Assembly: GCA_903902325.1 (NCBI GenBank)
Contig: CAIUUO010000123.1
Span: forward strand, 1-64,000
DNA from: an uncultured Bacteroidia bacterium
GTDB lineage: Bacteria; Bacteroidota; Bacteroidia; Bacteroidales; Prolixibacteraceae
Direction of reading: 5' to 3'
Length of the DNA stretch: 64,000 bases
This document shows positions 25,382-34,471 of this stretch, in pieces. The stretch's first letter is position 1, and every line of letters starts with the position of its first letter. The notes below the pieces were generated by a model, which searched no databases, was not told where the DNA came from, and saw only the letters and a list, made by a program, of their open reading frames with translations. The translations under genes were made by a program, and so were the position numbers.

Positions 25382-25729
25382 CTACTTATTACTGCCCAGA
25401 TAATCCTTCAATTCAGAGATTAATCCTGAAGTCAGAATTTTTAATTTCGTAAATACCTGATGGATATCTATTTCTGATTTCAGTTTGGCCATTTCTTCAA
25501 GTTTTCTGCACACTTCATAAGGTTCGGGTGCCATGAAGTTGCCAATCACGCTCTTTAAACTATGGGCATTGAAGGCTAACTGCCCGAAGTTGCCCTCCGA
25601 GATATTTTTCTCTATGCTGTAGAGTCTTTCTTCAGATTCTTCAATGAAATTTCCAATTACTAAATTGATAGTTTCCTTGTCGTAATACTGAAAGTTTTCG
25701 TCGAATTGCACTTTGTCAATGATGGCCAT
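25382..25729 (-). CDS. HPt (histidine phosphotransfer) domain protein
   Basis: 115 residues, a free-standing HPt domain. His56 lies in AHSLKS, the expected H-x-L-K-G/S site that carries the phosphoryl group between receiver domains. The rest is a four-helix bundle by its heptad pattern. It is the last gene of the polysaccharide cluster, 9 bases after the UDP-xylose synthase-like gene. Two receiver proteins are encoded in the same cluster (45129-45551, 53058-53444) but no histidine kinase, so it probably links them to a kinase elsewhere. Confidence 0.88.
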   Translation of the reverse strand: MAIIDKVQFDENFQYYDKETINLVIGNFIEESEERLYSIEKNISEGNFGQLAFNAHSLKSVIGNFMAPEPYEVCRKLEEMAKLKSEIDIHQVFTKLKILTSGLISELKDYLGSNK

Positions 25730-25738
25730 GGGTTTATT

Positions 25739-26677
25739 TTAAAGCGTATCTGCAAAATATTGGATGGTTTGGATAAGTCCCTCTCTCAATTGAATCTTAG
25801 GTTCCCAGTTTAGTTTTTTTCTGGCCAGGTCAATGTTTGGTTGACGCTGGGTTGGATCGTCGGAAGGCAAAGGCATCCTGATGATTTTTGATTTGGAGTT
25901 GGTTAGCTGGATGACAAGTTCTGCCAGCTGCATGATTGTGAATTCATTGGGATTCCCAATGTTGACAGGTCCGGTAAAAGATTCAGGAGTTGCCATCATG
26001 CGTATCATCCCCTCGATCAGATCGTCCACGTATTGAAAGCTTCTTGTTTGTTGCCCGTCGCCATAAACAGTGATATCGTTTCCCTGCAACGCCTGTACGA
26101 TAAAATTGGAAACCACCCTGCCATCGTTGGGATGCATCCTTGGTCCATATGTATTGAAAATCCGGATAATCTTGATCCTGACATTGTTTTGCTTGTGGTA
26201 GTTGACGAACAATGTTTCGGCCGACCGTTTTCCTTCATCATAACAGGATCGCTCACCGATCGGATTCACATGTCCCCAGTAGGATTCTGTCTGAGGGTGA
26301 ATCTGCGGATCTCCATAAACCTCGCTGGTGGATGCCTGTAAAATCTTTGCCTTGACACGTTTGGCCAATCCAAGCATGTTGATGGCACCCATCACGGAGG
26401 TCTTCATGGTCTTGATGGGATTGTACTGGTAATGTAACGGCGAGGCAGGACATGCCAGATTATAAATCTCATCCACTTCAATGTAAAACGGGTTCGTGAC
26501 GTCATGCCTGATCAGTTCGAAATAGGGATTATTCAATAAATGGACGATGTTTTGCTTCTGGCCCGTGAAATAATTGTCGAGGCACACCACATCATTGCCA
26601 TCCTTTAGCAATCTCTCACAAAGGTGCGATCCGACAAACCCGGCACCTCCTGTGACCAATACCTTTTTTTTGATCAT
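25739..26677 (-). CDS. uxs: UDP-glucuronate decarboxylase (UDP-xylose synthase)-like SDR enzyme
   Basis: 312 residues from the ATG at 26677 ([19 protein letters not shown]); an ATG at 26687-26689 is also possible. NAD-dependent extended short-chain dehydrogenase: GGAGFVGS near 9-16, catalytic YDEGK in [10 protein letters not shown], and STSEVYGDP. The SCYDEGKR motif, RTFNTYGPR-like region ([18 protein letters not shown]) and RSFQYVDDL are typical of UDP-xylose synthase, which converts UDP-glucuronate to UDP-xylose. The UDP-glucose dehydrogenase gene just upstream makes its substrate. Alternative: a related 4,6-dehydratase or epimerase, less likely. Confidence 0.88.
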   Translation of the reverse strand: MIKKKVLVTGGAGFVGSHLCERLLKDGNDVVCLDNYFTGQKQNIVHLLNNPYFELIRHDVTNPFYIEVDEIYNLACPASPLHYQYNPIKTMKTSVMGAINMLGLAKRVKAKILQASTSEVYGDPQIHPQTESYWGHVNPIGERSCYDEGKRSAETLFVNYHKQNNVRIKIIRIFNTYGPRMHPNDGRVVSNFIVQALQGNDITVYGDGQQTRSFQYVDDLIEGMIRMMATPESFTGPVNIGNPNEFTIMQLAELVIQLTNSKSKIIRMPLPSDDPTQRQPNIDLARKKLNWEPKIQLREGLIQTIQYFADTL

Positions 26678-26689
26678 TTTTATGAACAT

Positions 26690-28015
26690 TTATTTGGTTG
26701 TATCAATGCCAATGCAGAAATAATCAAAACCCTGACGCTTCATTTCAGCGGTTTCATAGATATTCCTTCCGTCAAAAACGACAGGTTTGTTCAATAATTT
26801 TTTGATAATTTTTAAATTCGGAAATTTGAATTCCGGCCATTCAGTTACGAGAAGCAGACAATCGGCATCAATGAGAGCATCATACTGATCATCCGCATAG
26901 GTGATGGTTTCTCCGAGGTAATGGGTAGCCTCTTTCATGGCCACGGGATCGTATGCTGTTACTTTGGCCCCAGCTTCGAGTAATTTCTGGACAATCACGA
27001 TGGATGGCGCCTCCCGCATATCATCTGTTTGCGGTTTAAAAGATAGTCCCCACAAGGCAATCACCTTATCCTTCAGGTCGCCGTTGTAATAGTTGAGCAC
27101 TTTGTTGAAAAGTACAGATTTTTGATCCAGGTTGACCTCTTCCACGGCCCGAAGTACTCTTAATTTGTAATTGAAATCTTCCGCTGTGCGTATCAGAGCC
27201 TTCACATCCTTCGGAAAACAGGATCCTCCGTAGCCGATACCCGGATAGATGAATTTATTTCCAATTCTGGAATCTGAACCAATTCCTTTGCGAACCATAT
27301 TGATATCTGCACCGACAATCTCGCAAAGATTGGCGATGTCGTTCATGAAACTGATTTTGGTGGCAAGCATCGCATTGGCGGCATACTTGGTCATCTCGGC
27401 AGAGGTAATATCCATGAAAATGATCGGATGACCGTTCAAAGTAAATGGTTTGTAAAGGCTTTTCATCAATTCTTCAGCTCTTTGGGAATCAAGGCCAACA
27501 ACAATACGGTCGGGTTTGAGAAAATCATCAATTGCCGCGCCTTCTTTCAGAAATTCGGGATTGGAAGCAACATCAAACGGAATATCAACTCCTCTTTTGT
27601 TCAACTCTTCCTGGAGCGCCATTTTAACTTTTTCGGCTGTACCTACCGGGACCGTGCTTTTTGTGACTATCAGCAAATAATCTTTCATATTTTTTCCGCA
27701 TTCACGGGCTACGTTGATGACATACTGAAGGTCTGCGCTGCCATCCTTACCGGGAGGGGTCCCGACGGCGGTGAACAGTACTTCGCAATCTTCTAGCGCC
27801 TCAGCGAGGGAGGTTGTAAACTTCAATCTCCCTTTTTTTATGTTACGGTGGACCATCTCCTCGAGACCGGGCTCGAAGATGGGGATAATTCCCTGGTTTA
27901 AATTTTCGATCTTTTTTTTGTCGATATCCACACAAGTAACCTCGATACCCACTTCAGCAAAACATGTTCCGGTTACAAGACCTACATACCCACTACCAAC
28001 TATGGTAATTTTCAT
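26690..28015 (-). CDS. ugd: UDP-glucose 6-dehydrogenase
   Basis: Oxidises UDP-glucose to UDP-glucuronate with two NAD+. 441 residues, normal length. N-terminal Rossmann motif GSGYVGLVTG at 7-16, TVPVGT near 125, and the catalytic Cys in GYGGSCFPKD near 255-264. C-terminal UDP-binding region has WGLSFKPQTDDMREAP. It is followed 12 bases later by the UDP-xylose synthase-like gene, so the pair supplies UDP-glucuronate and UDP-xylose for the polysaccharide. Confidence 0.96.
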   Translation of the reverse strand: MKITIVGSGYVGLVTGTCFAEVGIEVTCVDIDKKKIENLNQGIIPIFEPGLEEMVHRNIKKGRLKFTTSLAEALEDCEVLFTAVGTPPGKDGSADLQYVINVARECGKNMKDYLLIVTKSTVPVGTAEKVKMALQEELNKRGVDIPFDVASNPEFLKEGAAIDDFLKPDRIVVGLDSQRAEELMKSLYKPFTLNGHPIIFMDITSAEMTKYAANAMLATKISFMNDIANLCEIVGADINMVRKGIGSDSRIGNKFIYPGIGYGGSCFPKDVKALIRTAEDFNYKLRVLRAVEEVNLDQKSVLFNKVLNYYNGDLKDKVIALWGLSFKPQTDDMREAPSIVIVQKLLEAGAKVTAYDPVAMKEATHYLGETITYADDQYDALIDADCLLLVTEWPEFKFPNLKIIKKLLNKPVVFDGRNIYETAEMKRQGFDYFCIGIDTTK

Positions 28016-28181
28016 TTTGTAATGTATTTGATATTATTATTTGATATAATTTTTGTATTAATTCTTTTATCATTGAAAGTAAGATTCGTCTTTCGCAAAT
28101 TGGTTTTTACCGTGAAATTAATCCATATTGTGCATGAGCCATCCAGATTTAACATGAATATTTTATTAAATACAAGACTGA

Positions 28182-28856
28182 TTAACCTAAACATAGGAGG
28201 TTAACCGTTCTGTTGTTACGGTAAACGATGCTGGCAGTTTCCCCGTTCGGACAACTAAATGTTTTTTTATTGAATTTTCTCAGTAAGATATCATTTTTCT
28301 CGAAACCGCTCACATTGACAGACCCAAGGTTATCTATCAATCCAACTCCGGTAGCTTTCAAAAAGGCCTCCTTCAAAGTCCAGATTTCAAGAAAACGATC
28401 CGGTAGCCCTCCATTTTTGCAATAATCAGCTTCAACTGGTGAGAATGCATATTCTACAAGTGATGCTAAATCCTCTGTGCCGGACAGTTTTTCAATGTCT
28501 GCACCGATTTTTCCACCGATGCAAAAACCAAGAAGCCAGGAACTATTTGTATGGCTTACATTGAAATAGAGATCAGATGTTGACAGATACAATCTGCCAA
28601 ATCTGTTTTTTTTCAATTCAATTTCGGCCGGCTCTGATTTCAGGTAGGATCCAAGCATGGTCCTCAATGCAACATGACAGGATAACCAGGTATTTCTCTC
28701 GCTAATTGATTTGATCCGGTTTCCTATGGCAATTTCATCCCTTGTCAGAACTGAACTGGATAAGGCTATATCCGATGTTCGGCTCGTACCATAGACTACA
28801 AGCACATCCTGAGAGGATTTTAATGTTGGTATTACATCAAGGGTTTTCCAAATCAT
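28182..28856 (-). CDS. 4'-phosphopantetheinyl transferase (Sfp type)
   Basis: Transfers the phosphopantetheine arm from CoA to the carrier domains of the NRPSs. 224 residues, typical of the Sfp/AcpT group. Motifs: NRFGRLYLS, NVSHTNSSW, GADIEKL (Mg2+-binding D-x-E, near 118) and WTLKEAFLKATGVGL (near 157-170). Its place in the same cluster as two NRPS genes gives the function directly. It is 33 bases downstream of the beta-helix gene. A 166-base AT-rich gap without a gene lies before ugd. Confidence 0.93.
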   Translation of the reverse strand: MIWKTLDVIPTLKSSQDVLVVYGTSRTSDIALSSSVLTRDEIAIGNRIKSISERNTWLSCHVALRTMLGSYLKSEPAEIELKKNRFGRLYLSTSDLYFNVSHTNSSWLLGFCIGGKIGADIEKLSGTEDLASLVEYAFSPVEADYCKNGGLPDRFLEIWTLKEAFLKATGVGLIDNLGSVNVSGFEKNDILLRKFNKKTFSCPNGETASIVYRNNRTVNLLCLG

Positions 28857-28889
28857 GCAACAAGTTAATAATTGGTTTTGCTTTCAGAA

Positions 28890-30587
28890 TTACAATTTAA
28901 TGAATTTTCCGGACCATGCATTATTGATAGTACGGATAAGATATACATATACTCCGCCAGGTAGTATCGAGACATTAAGTTCAGCCATACTTGTTCCAGA
29001 TTCAGATTTTGACTGCGCAGATTCCGTTAAAACGGCTCCGTGAATGTCTATAATAGTCACAACGTAATCAGTGTCAGGTTCAGTTACAAAATTAATTTTC
29101 AGCCAATCAGTAACAGGATTTTGCGTAAGCCAGCTAATTTTTTTATGGGTGTCAAAAGTCAGATTGCTGGATGAGGTAATGCCACTATATTCATAGGCAC
29201 CCACGTCCGATTTTGATCCGTATGGACGAGAATAGTGCAGGAAATCGAAGGTTGCAGAAACTTTTGGATTCGGATCGGCTACATCGATCAGAGGAGAACC
29301 GGCAAGTAGTATAAAATCACTTGCAGCATGCAAATTCTGGGACAAGAAGCCTGCAGCTGATCCGTCTCTCTGGAAATAATTATTTTTTAAGGTAAAGTCT
29401 GTACCAGGAATCTGGATCATGACATAGGAATCCGGGCCTTTAAAGCTTGTGTTGCCATTCTGGTAATAGTCGTAGGCTCCCGGGTTGATGATAACATTGG
29501 AAGAGATTAGGTTTCCCCTGCTGATTGCACTTGAAAATCGTATACCGTCTGATTTGGGATTGATGATATTGTTGTTGAAAATATAAAAGGCAGAATCTTT
29601 CTGTACGGATTGGTCTGAAATATACATTCCATGCTTTGGCAATGCAAAATCGCCGGGGAAATAGGTCTTGCCCGGATTGACAAGGATGTTGTTGAAGATC
29701 CTTGTACCCCCAAGACCTAAACAATCAACCGCATCACCTTTCCCGTCGGCGATGTAGTTGTTGTAGCAGTCGCATTTAGTTCCATAATTGATGATGATTC
29801 CTGACATTTGTGTATCAACCCCGGCATCACTGTCAAAAGTAACTGTATTGTTGTAGATCGCACAGTTTTTGGTGGCACATCCGACCTGAATGCCATCCCA
29901 GCCTGTATGCGTTACCGTATTGTTGTATACCTTTACCCCATCCAGCAAACTCGGCATGACAATGGTATCCTTCCCGTTGCATTTGATGGTTTCTCCGAAA
30001 TATTTTGAACTACCGATATACATTCCTTCGTTGGCGACATACCCGATATAATTATCATGAATGATTGTATTATACTGGGTAAATACAGTCCGCTGCGTTG
30101 CAGGCGTACAGTCCGGATCAGTTTTTGCATAAAGTCCTGCAACTTCCGTATTTTCGATGGATACATGATCTATTTCAAAATCCGAACTCAAATAGCCGAC
30201 CTCCATCCCTGCTCCAGCAGCAACCCTTTTTATCTTGAAACCGTACAACGAATTGCGAATCCCAGTTCCGGTAAAATGAATGTACCTGCAATTTCTGATT
30301 GAGATTCCATAGTAGTGGTCGGTATCAATGATGACATCGCCACCCAGGTTGATCATAATAATCGGTTTTGCAGCGCTACCCTTGAAATTTGCAATGCCCA
30401 GATAATCACGATTCCCGGCTATGAAATAAAGTGTGTCACCGGCTTTTACCTGATTGTAGGGTAATACATTGGCATCCACGAAGAATTCGTTTGCAGGTAC
30501 GATGAAGCCTTTGTTCTGACATTCAGCCAACCTGGCAATTGAAATCAGAAATAAAATCAATAAAAATATTTTTCCCTGAACCATCAT
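28890..30587 (-). CDS. Secreted right-handed beta-helix protein with type IX sorting domain
   Basis: 565 residues. A signal peptide (MVQGKIFLLILFLISIARLAEC) is followed by a beta-helix of the pectate-lyase type, with many Asn/Asp/Val-rich turns (YNNTVTHTGWDGIQVG, IYNNTVTFDSDAG, IFNNNIINPKSDGIRFS). The last 80 residues are a type IX secretion sorting domain (NPVTDWLKINF ... LPGGVYVYLIRT ... GKFIKL), so the protein is exported across the outer membrane and probably anchored to the surface. Beta-helix proteins can cleave, epimerise or bind polysaccharide. In this cluster it may act on the polymer being made. Catalytic residues cannot be assigned by eye. Confidence 0.88.
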   Translation of the reverse strand: MMVQGKIFLLILFLISIARLAECQNKGFIVPANEFFVDANVLPYNQVKAGDTLYFIAGNRDYLGIANFKGSAAKPIIMINLGGDVIIDTDHYYGISIRNCRYIHFTGTGIRNSLYGFKIKRVAAGAGMEVGYLSSDFEIDHVSIENTEVAGLYAKTDPDCTPATQRTVFTQYNTIIHDNYIGYVANEGMYIGSSKYFGETIKCNGKDTIVMPSLLDGVKVYNNTVTHTGWDGIQVGCATKNCAIYNNTVTFDSDAGVDTQMSGIIINYGTKCDCYNNYIADGKGDAVDCLGLGGTRIFNNILVNPGKTYFPGDFALPKHGMYISDQSVQKDSAFYIFNNNIINPKSDGIRFSSAISRGNLISSNVIINPGAYDYYQNGNTSFKGPDSYVMIQIPGTDFTLKNNYFQRDGSAAGFLSQNLHAASDFILLAGSPLIDVADPNPKVSATFDFLHYSRPYGSKSDVGAYEYSGITSSSNLTFDTHKKISWLTQNPVTDWLKINFVTEPDTDYVVTIIDIHGAVLTESAQSKSESGTSMAELNVSILPGGVYVYLIRTINNAWSGKFIKL

Positions 30588-30593
30588 AAATTT

Positions 30594-31784
30594 CTATTTG
30601 CCACGTTGAGCCCTTTCCCAGTTCACGGATTGAGATTTTTTTAAAATTCTATTCAGTCCCAGGAAAACGGAAAGATTCATGATGAAGAAGTAGTATGGGA
30701 CAAAAAGCAGTTTCAACCGGATGGACCTGTTTTCAAGATACCATCCCAAAAGTGCTGCCAGGTAAAACAGCAACTGGAGCCAAAAGAGTACGGAATAGAA
30801 ATGAAAAGCGAATATTCCATCCTTGAGTGCAAGCATCAGGCCGGCAGGAATCATCAGTAAAAGGGAAAGAGGTGCAAGCGTCCAGCGCAATACCCTGTGT
30901 GAAATGTACTGGAAAGACAAAACGCCATATTTAAAAATTTTTAGAAGCGATCTTAATCTGAAAACGGACTGGATTCCTCCTGCAGAAATTCTGATCTTTC
31001 GTTTTAATTCCTCCTTCACATTGACAGAGGCTGTTTCGATGGCGTAGGCATCCGGATCATATTGGATGGTATATCCATTCTGGGCTATTCGAAGTGAAAT
31101 AATAAAATCGTCAAGCAATGTATCCATTTCCACTTCCTGATATAATTCTGTCCGGATAGCAAATAATTCTCCCGCAGCGCCTACCACGGAATAGAGTTCA
31201 GCATCCCATTTTTTAAGTTGCGATTCGTATTTCCAGTAAAGTCCTTCTCCGGCGCCCGATGCCGTATCCTTTTCCCTTGAGAAAATTCTTTTTTCACCTG
31301 AAACGCAACCAACACCAGGATCACTGAAAAGCCTCACAATTCGTCGGATCGATTCTTTTCCCAGAATCGTATTTGCATCGCAAAATACAACAAAAGGTGT
31401 TCGGACAAATGCCATTCCCCTGTTCATTGCACCGATTTTTCCATTCCGTTCAGGAGTATGAAGGACTGTTATGTCATGATATTTTTTCAGTTCTTCGGGG
31501 GTTCCGTCGTTTGAGCCATCAGTAACCCAAACCATTTGTAGTTTTTCGCGCGGATAATCCAACTCCAATGAATTCCTGATTTTCTGTTCCACAAATTCTT
31601 TCTCGTTGTAGGCAGCAATAAAAAGAGTCACAACAGGTTCAAAAGAATCATCCAAAACCGATAATTTCCTTATGCCTGTAAATCGCCGGATTTTTATGAT
31701 CAGATACAAAATCATCCCATATCCAAGGTAGGTATAAAATACCACAAAAAACAGTACCCAAAAAATTATGATTATTGATGTCAT
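30594..31784 (-). CDS. Family 2 glycosyltransferase, membrane-bound
   Basis: 396 residues. One N-terminal membrane segment (about 5-30), a GT2 catalytic domain with VTLFIAAYNEKEFVEQKI, WVTDGSNDGT and FCDANTILG (the D-x-D-like metal site), and two to three C-terminal membrane segments after residue 290. LLDDFIISLRI is the usual acidic ED/DD motif near the acceptor site. I see no Q-x-x-R-W motif, so processive synthesis is not implied. It follows the second NRPS gene after 10 bases. Donor and acceptor unknown. Confidence 0.88.
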   Translation of the reverse strand: MTSIIIIFWVLFFVVFYTYLGYGMILYLIIKIRRFTGIRKLSVLDDSFEPVVTLFIAAYNEKEFVEQKIRNSLELDYPREKLQMVWVTDGSNDGTPEELKKYHDITVLHTPERNGKIGAMNRGMAFVRTPFVVFCDANTILGKESIRRIVRLFSDPGVGCVSGEKRIFSREKDTASGAGEGLYWKYESQLKKWDAELYSVVGAAGELFAIRTELYQEVEMDTLLDDFIISLRIAQNGYTIQYDPDAYAIETASVNVKEELKRKIRISAGGIQSVFRLRSLLKIFKYGVLSFQYISHRVLRWTLAPLSLLLMIPAGLMLALKDGIFAFHFYSVLFWLQLLFYLAALLGWYLENRSIRLKLLFVPYYFFIMNLSVFLGLNRILKKSQSVNWERAQRGK

Positions 31785-31794
31785 AGATTATCAG

Positions 31795-34410
31795 TTAGTT
31801 TGTAGTCATCTCATCCAGAGATTTCTGAAGGGATTTGGCGAAAATTTTATCATTTGGTGGCGCAAATATTCGTGAATGTGATCCCGGAATATCATGTATT
31901 ACAATACCTCCTGTTACAAAATCTGCCCAGCCATAGTTTTTGGGATCCCTGATGTAAAAGGTTTGATCCAGAGCTCTGAACAGATGAATTTTTCCAGTAT
32001 ATTCTTTCATGATATAACTCTCAAGAGCATTGTCATTGGCTTTATGAACTTTATGCAGGTATTTGGGTAATTCATTTTTTCTTCCTTCCGAAATACTTTC
32101 CGGTTGTAGTTTGTAGTCATCTTTTGAGAATCTTTGCCTGAACGATTTCAGTTTAGAAGCAAAGAATTCATCTTTTTCATTGACAGGCTTTTTGACGAAT
32201 GTTTTAGCATTCCAGATAATCTGGTTGTAAAACCGAAAAATGCGTCTGATAATTCGTTGTTTCAATTTTAAATGCATGTCGGATGCGTCATCTGATACTG
32301 TATCAAAAACTCCCAGAAAAGTAATTTTTTTGTTTACAGCAACTAGTTGCCTGGCCATTTCGAAGGCAATATGACCTCCCATGGAAAAACCGGCAAGTGC
32401 AAAAGACTCGCTTTTGTCGATTTTAAAAATTTCTTCCAGATAATATTTTGCTATTTCTTCAATTGTAACGAGAGGTTCTTCATTGCCGTCAAGACCTTTT
32501 GCCTGAAGCCCCAATACAGGTTGGTCGGGATGCAGATGAGAAGCTATCGTTGTATAAAGCAATAGGTTGAGTCCGGCTCCATGTACAAGGTAGAGAGGTG
32601 GTTTAGTTCCTTTTGAGCGAATTGGAACCAGCGATCCCCATCTGGCTGATTTGGCTTTCCTGTCGATAAATTCTGACATTTCCCTGATATTGCTGTGGTC
32701 TATTAGGGTAGCCAACGGTAAGCGAATACCCATTTCTTTCTCAATTTTGATCATCAGTTTGACAGCTAAAATAGAGTGCCCACCGATTTCAAAGAAATTT
32801 TCGTCCGTGCCGATCTGCTTTGTTTGGAGTACATCAGACCAGATATAGCTAAGTTTTTTCTCTGTTTCGGTCATTGGTTCCTGAAAATTTTCTGAAATAT
32901 CAGGAGTAGAATCATAGGGCACGGGTAAAGCCTTCCTATCAATTTTCCCTCCTGCATTAACAGGGAATTTATCAATAAAAACAAATGCTGATGGAACCAT
33001 GTATTCTGGAACCTTAGTCCTGAGGAATTTTCGGAGTTTGGAGATCTCTATTTGCTGGTTATTCCCTGCAATGATATAGGCTGCAAGTCTCTTGTCTCCG
33101 GGCGTATCCTCCCTGACCATGACCACACTCTCTTTTATATTCTTGTAATGTTTCAGTGCGGATTCAATCTCTTCGGGTTCAATTCGGAAACCCCTGATTT
33201 TGACCTGTGAATCTAACCGCCCAACATATACTATTTCGCCAAATGAATTGTATCTGGCCAAATCCCCTGTACAATAATATCTTTCAGGTGTGCCTTTGTA
33301 GCGATCCGTGACAGGAAATTTCAGAGTAGTAAGATCATTCAGATGGAGATATCCGCGGGCGATGCTTTCACCCCCGATAAGAATTTCGCCTTCTTCGTTT
33401 TCCCCAACAGGCTCAAAATTTTCGTTGACAATCAAGACTTCATATCCTGGTAAGGATTTGCCTATGGTTACGGCTGAGTTCACATCTATGATAGAGAAGG
33501 TCGCAATCACGGTAGCTTCGGTCGGTCCGTAGGTATTGAAAACCAATCTTCCTGTTTTGCACCATCTGTGGCCCAGATCTGTAGAACAGACTTCACCTCC
33601 GAATATCAATATTTTCATGGATGGAATATCTTCATCAACCATGGACAATAGGGAAGGAGTACAGGAGAGAAATGAAATTCCGAGTTGATTCACCTGGGCC
33701 GCAAACTGGTCGCCTGAGCGCATCAATTCAAAAGTGCCAACTACAACTGTGGCGCCTACAGAAAATGGAAGCCAGATTTCTTCCACCGAAGCATCGAATG
33801 AAACTGAAAAGCCCTGGAGTGTACGGAAGGTGGAATCGATGGGATAAATGGTTTGAGCCCCCAGAATGTAATTGGTCACATTCCTGTGTTCCAATTGAAC
33901 GCCTTTTGGTATGCCCGTTGTGCCGGAAGTATAAATAATGTAGCAAAGATCGTTGGGTGTTCGGTTCTCCACGAAAGGTTGGCTGTCGGGGAAAGGCATG
34001 AGCATATCCCAATGTTCATTTATGTTGAATAGGAGTTGCGGTTTTGATCCCATTGCCATCCTGTCCAAAATCTCATTGGAAGTGATCAGTATTTTCGCTT
34101 CTGAATCCACCATGATGAAATTCGCCCTTTCTGCCAGAATTTCAGGGTCAAGCGGAACGTAGGCGCCACCAGCTTTCAGCACGCCAAGCATCATGATGTA
34201 AACCTCGGCGCACCTGGGCAAAAGGATCACAGCCTTGTGACCTGAGCACACTCCTTTTTCGATTAGGAAATGCGCGAACCGGTTGGCCAAAGCATCTGTT
34301 TCGGCATAGGTAAATTTTTTATCACCCTGTTCAATGGCAATTGCATCGGGGAAGAGAATCGCCGAATAATGAAAATAATGATCTAAAAATTTACTTTTCT
34401 GTTCTTCCAT
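31795..34410 (-). CDS. NRPS: adenylation-carrier-thioesterase (A-PCP-TE)
   Basis: 871 residues from the ATG at 34410 (MEEQKSKFLDHYF). Domains: adenylation about 1-500 (YTSGTTGIPKG near 162, YGPTEATV, GKIDRKALP), peptidyl carrier about 515-585 (FFEIGGHSIL, the Ser carries phosphopantetheine, near 542), thioesterase about 600-865 (nucleophile Ser in GFSMGG near 674, His in PGSHSRIF). No condensation domain, so it either loads one amino acid for another enzyme or receives no upstream chain. From aligned positions I read a specificity code D-A-E-S-I-G-T-V-I-K; the Glu at the third position would suit a basic residue such as Lys, tentatively. The PCP-TE half is closely similar to that of the upstream NRPS. 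Confidence 0.92.
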   Translation of the reverse strand: MEEQKSKFLDHYFHYSAILFPDAIAIEQGDKKFTYAETDALANRFAHFLIEKGVCSGHKAVILLPRCAEVYIMMLGVLKAGGAYVPLDPEILAERANFIMVDSEAKILITSNEILDRMAMGSKPQLLFNINEHWDMLMPFPDSQPFVENRTPNDLCYIIYTSGTTGIPKGVQLEHRNVTNYILGAQTIYPIDSTFRTLQGFSVSFDASVEEIWLPFSVGATVVVGTFELMRSGDQFAAQVNQLGISFLSCTPSLLSMVDEDIPSMKILIFGGEVCSTDLGHRWCKTGRLVFNTYGPTEATVIATFSIIDVNSAVTIGKSLPGYEVLIVNENFEPVGENEEGEILIGGESIARGYLHLNDLTTLKFPVTDRYKGTPERYYCTGDLARYNSFGEIVYVGRLDSQVKIRGFRIEPEEIESALKHYKNIKESVVMVREDTPGDKRLAAYIIAGNNQQIEISKLRKFLRTKVPEYMVPSAFVFIDKFPVNAGGKIDRKALPVPYDSTPDISENFQEPMTETEKKLSYIWSDVLQTKQIGTDENFFEIGGHSILAVKLMIKIEKEMGIRLPLATLIDHSNIREMSEFIDRKAKSARWGSLVPIRSKGTKPPLYLVHGAGLNLLLYTTIASHLHPDQPVLGLQAKGLDGNEEPLVTIEEIAKYYLEEIFKIDKSESFALAGFSMGGHIAFEMARQLVAVNKKITFLGVFDTVSDDASDMHLKLKQRIIRRIFRFYNQIIWNAKTFVKKPVNEKDEFFASKLKSFRQRFSKDDYKLQPESISEGRKNELPKYLHKVHKANDNALESYIMKEYTGKIHLFRALDQTFYIRDPKNYGWADFVTGGIVIHDIPGSHSRIFAPPNDKIFAKSLQKSLDEMTTN

Positions 34411-34471
34411 GTATTTTTCGTTCACTTGACAAATCAAATGGTTTGTATTGAATGAATTTATTGCAGTACAC

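Noticed and set aside
28012-28204. Short frames in the gap between ugd and the phosphopantetheinyl transferase gene
   Set aside because: AT-rich frames on both strands that overlap real genes, with low-complexity composition and no coding pattern.
34411-34437. TTG start extending the second NRPS by nine residues
   Set aside because: The ATG at 34410 is followed by a normal adenylation-domain start; the extension adds nothing conserved.
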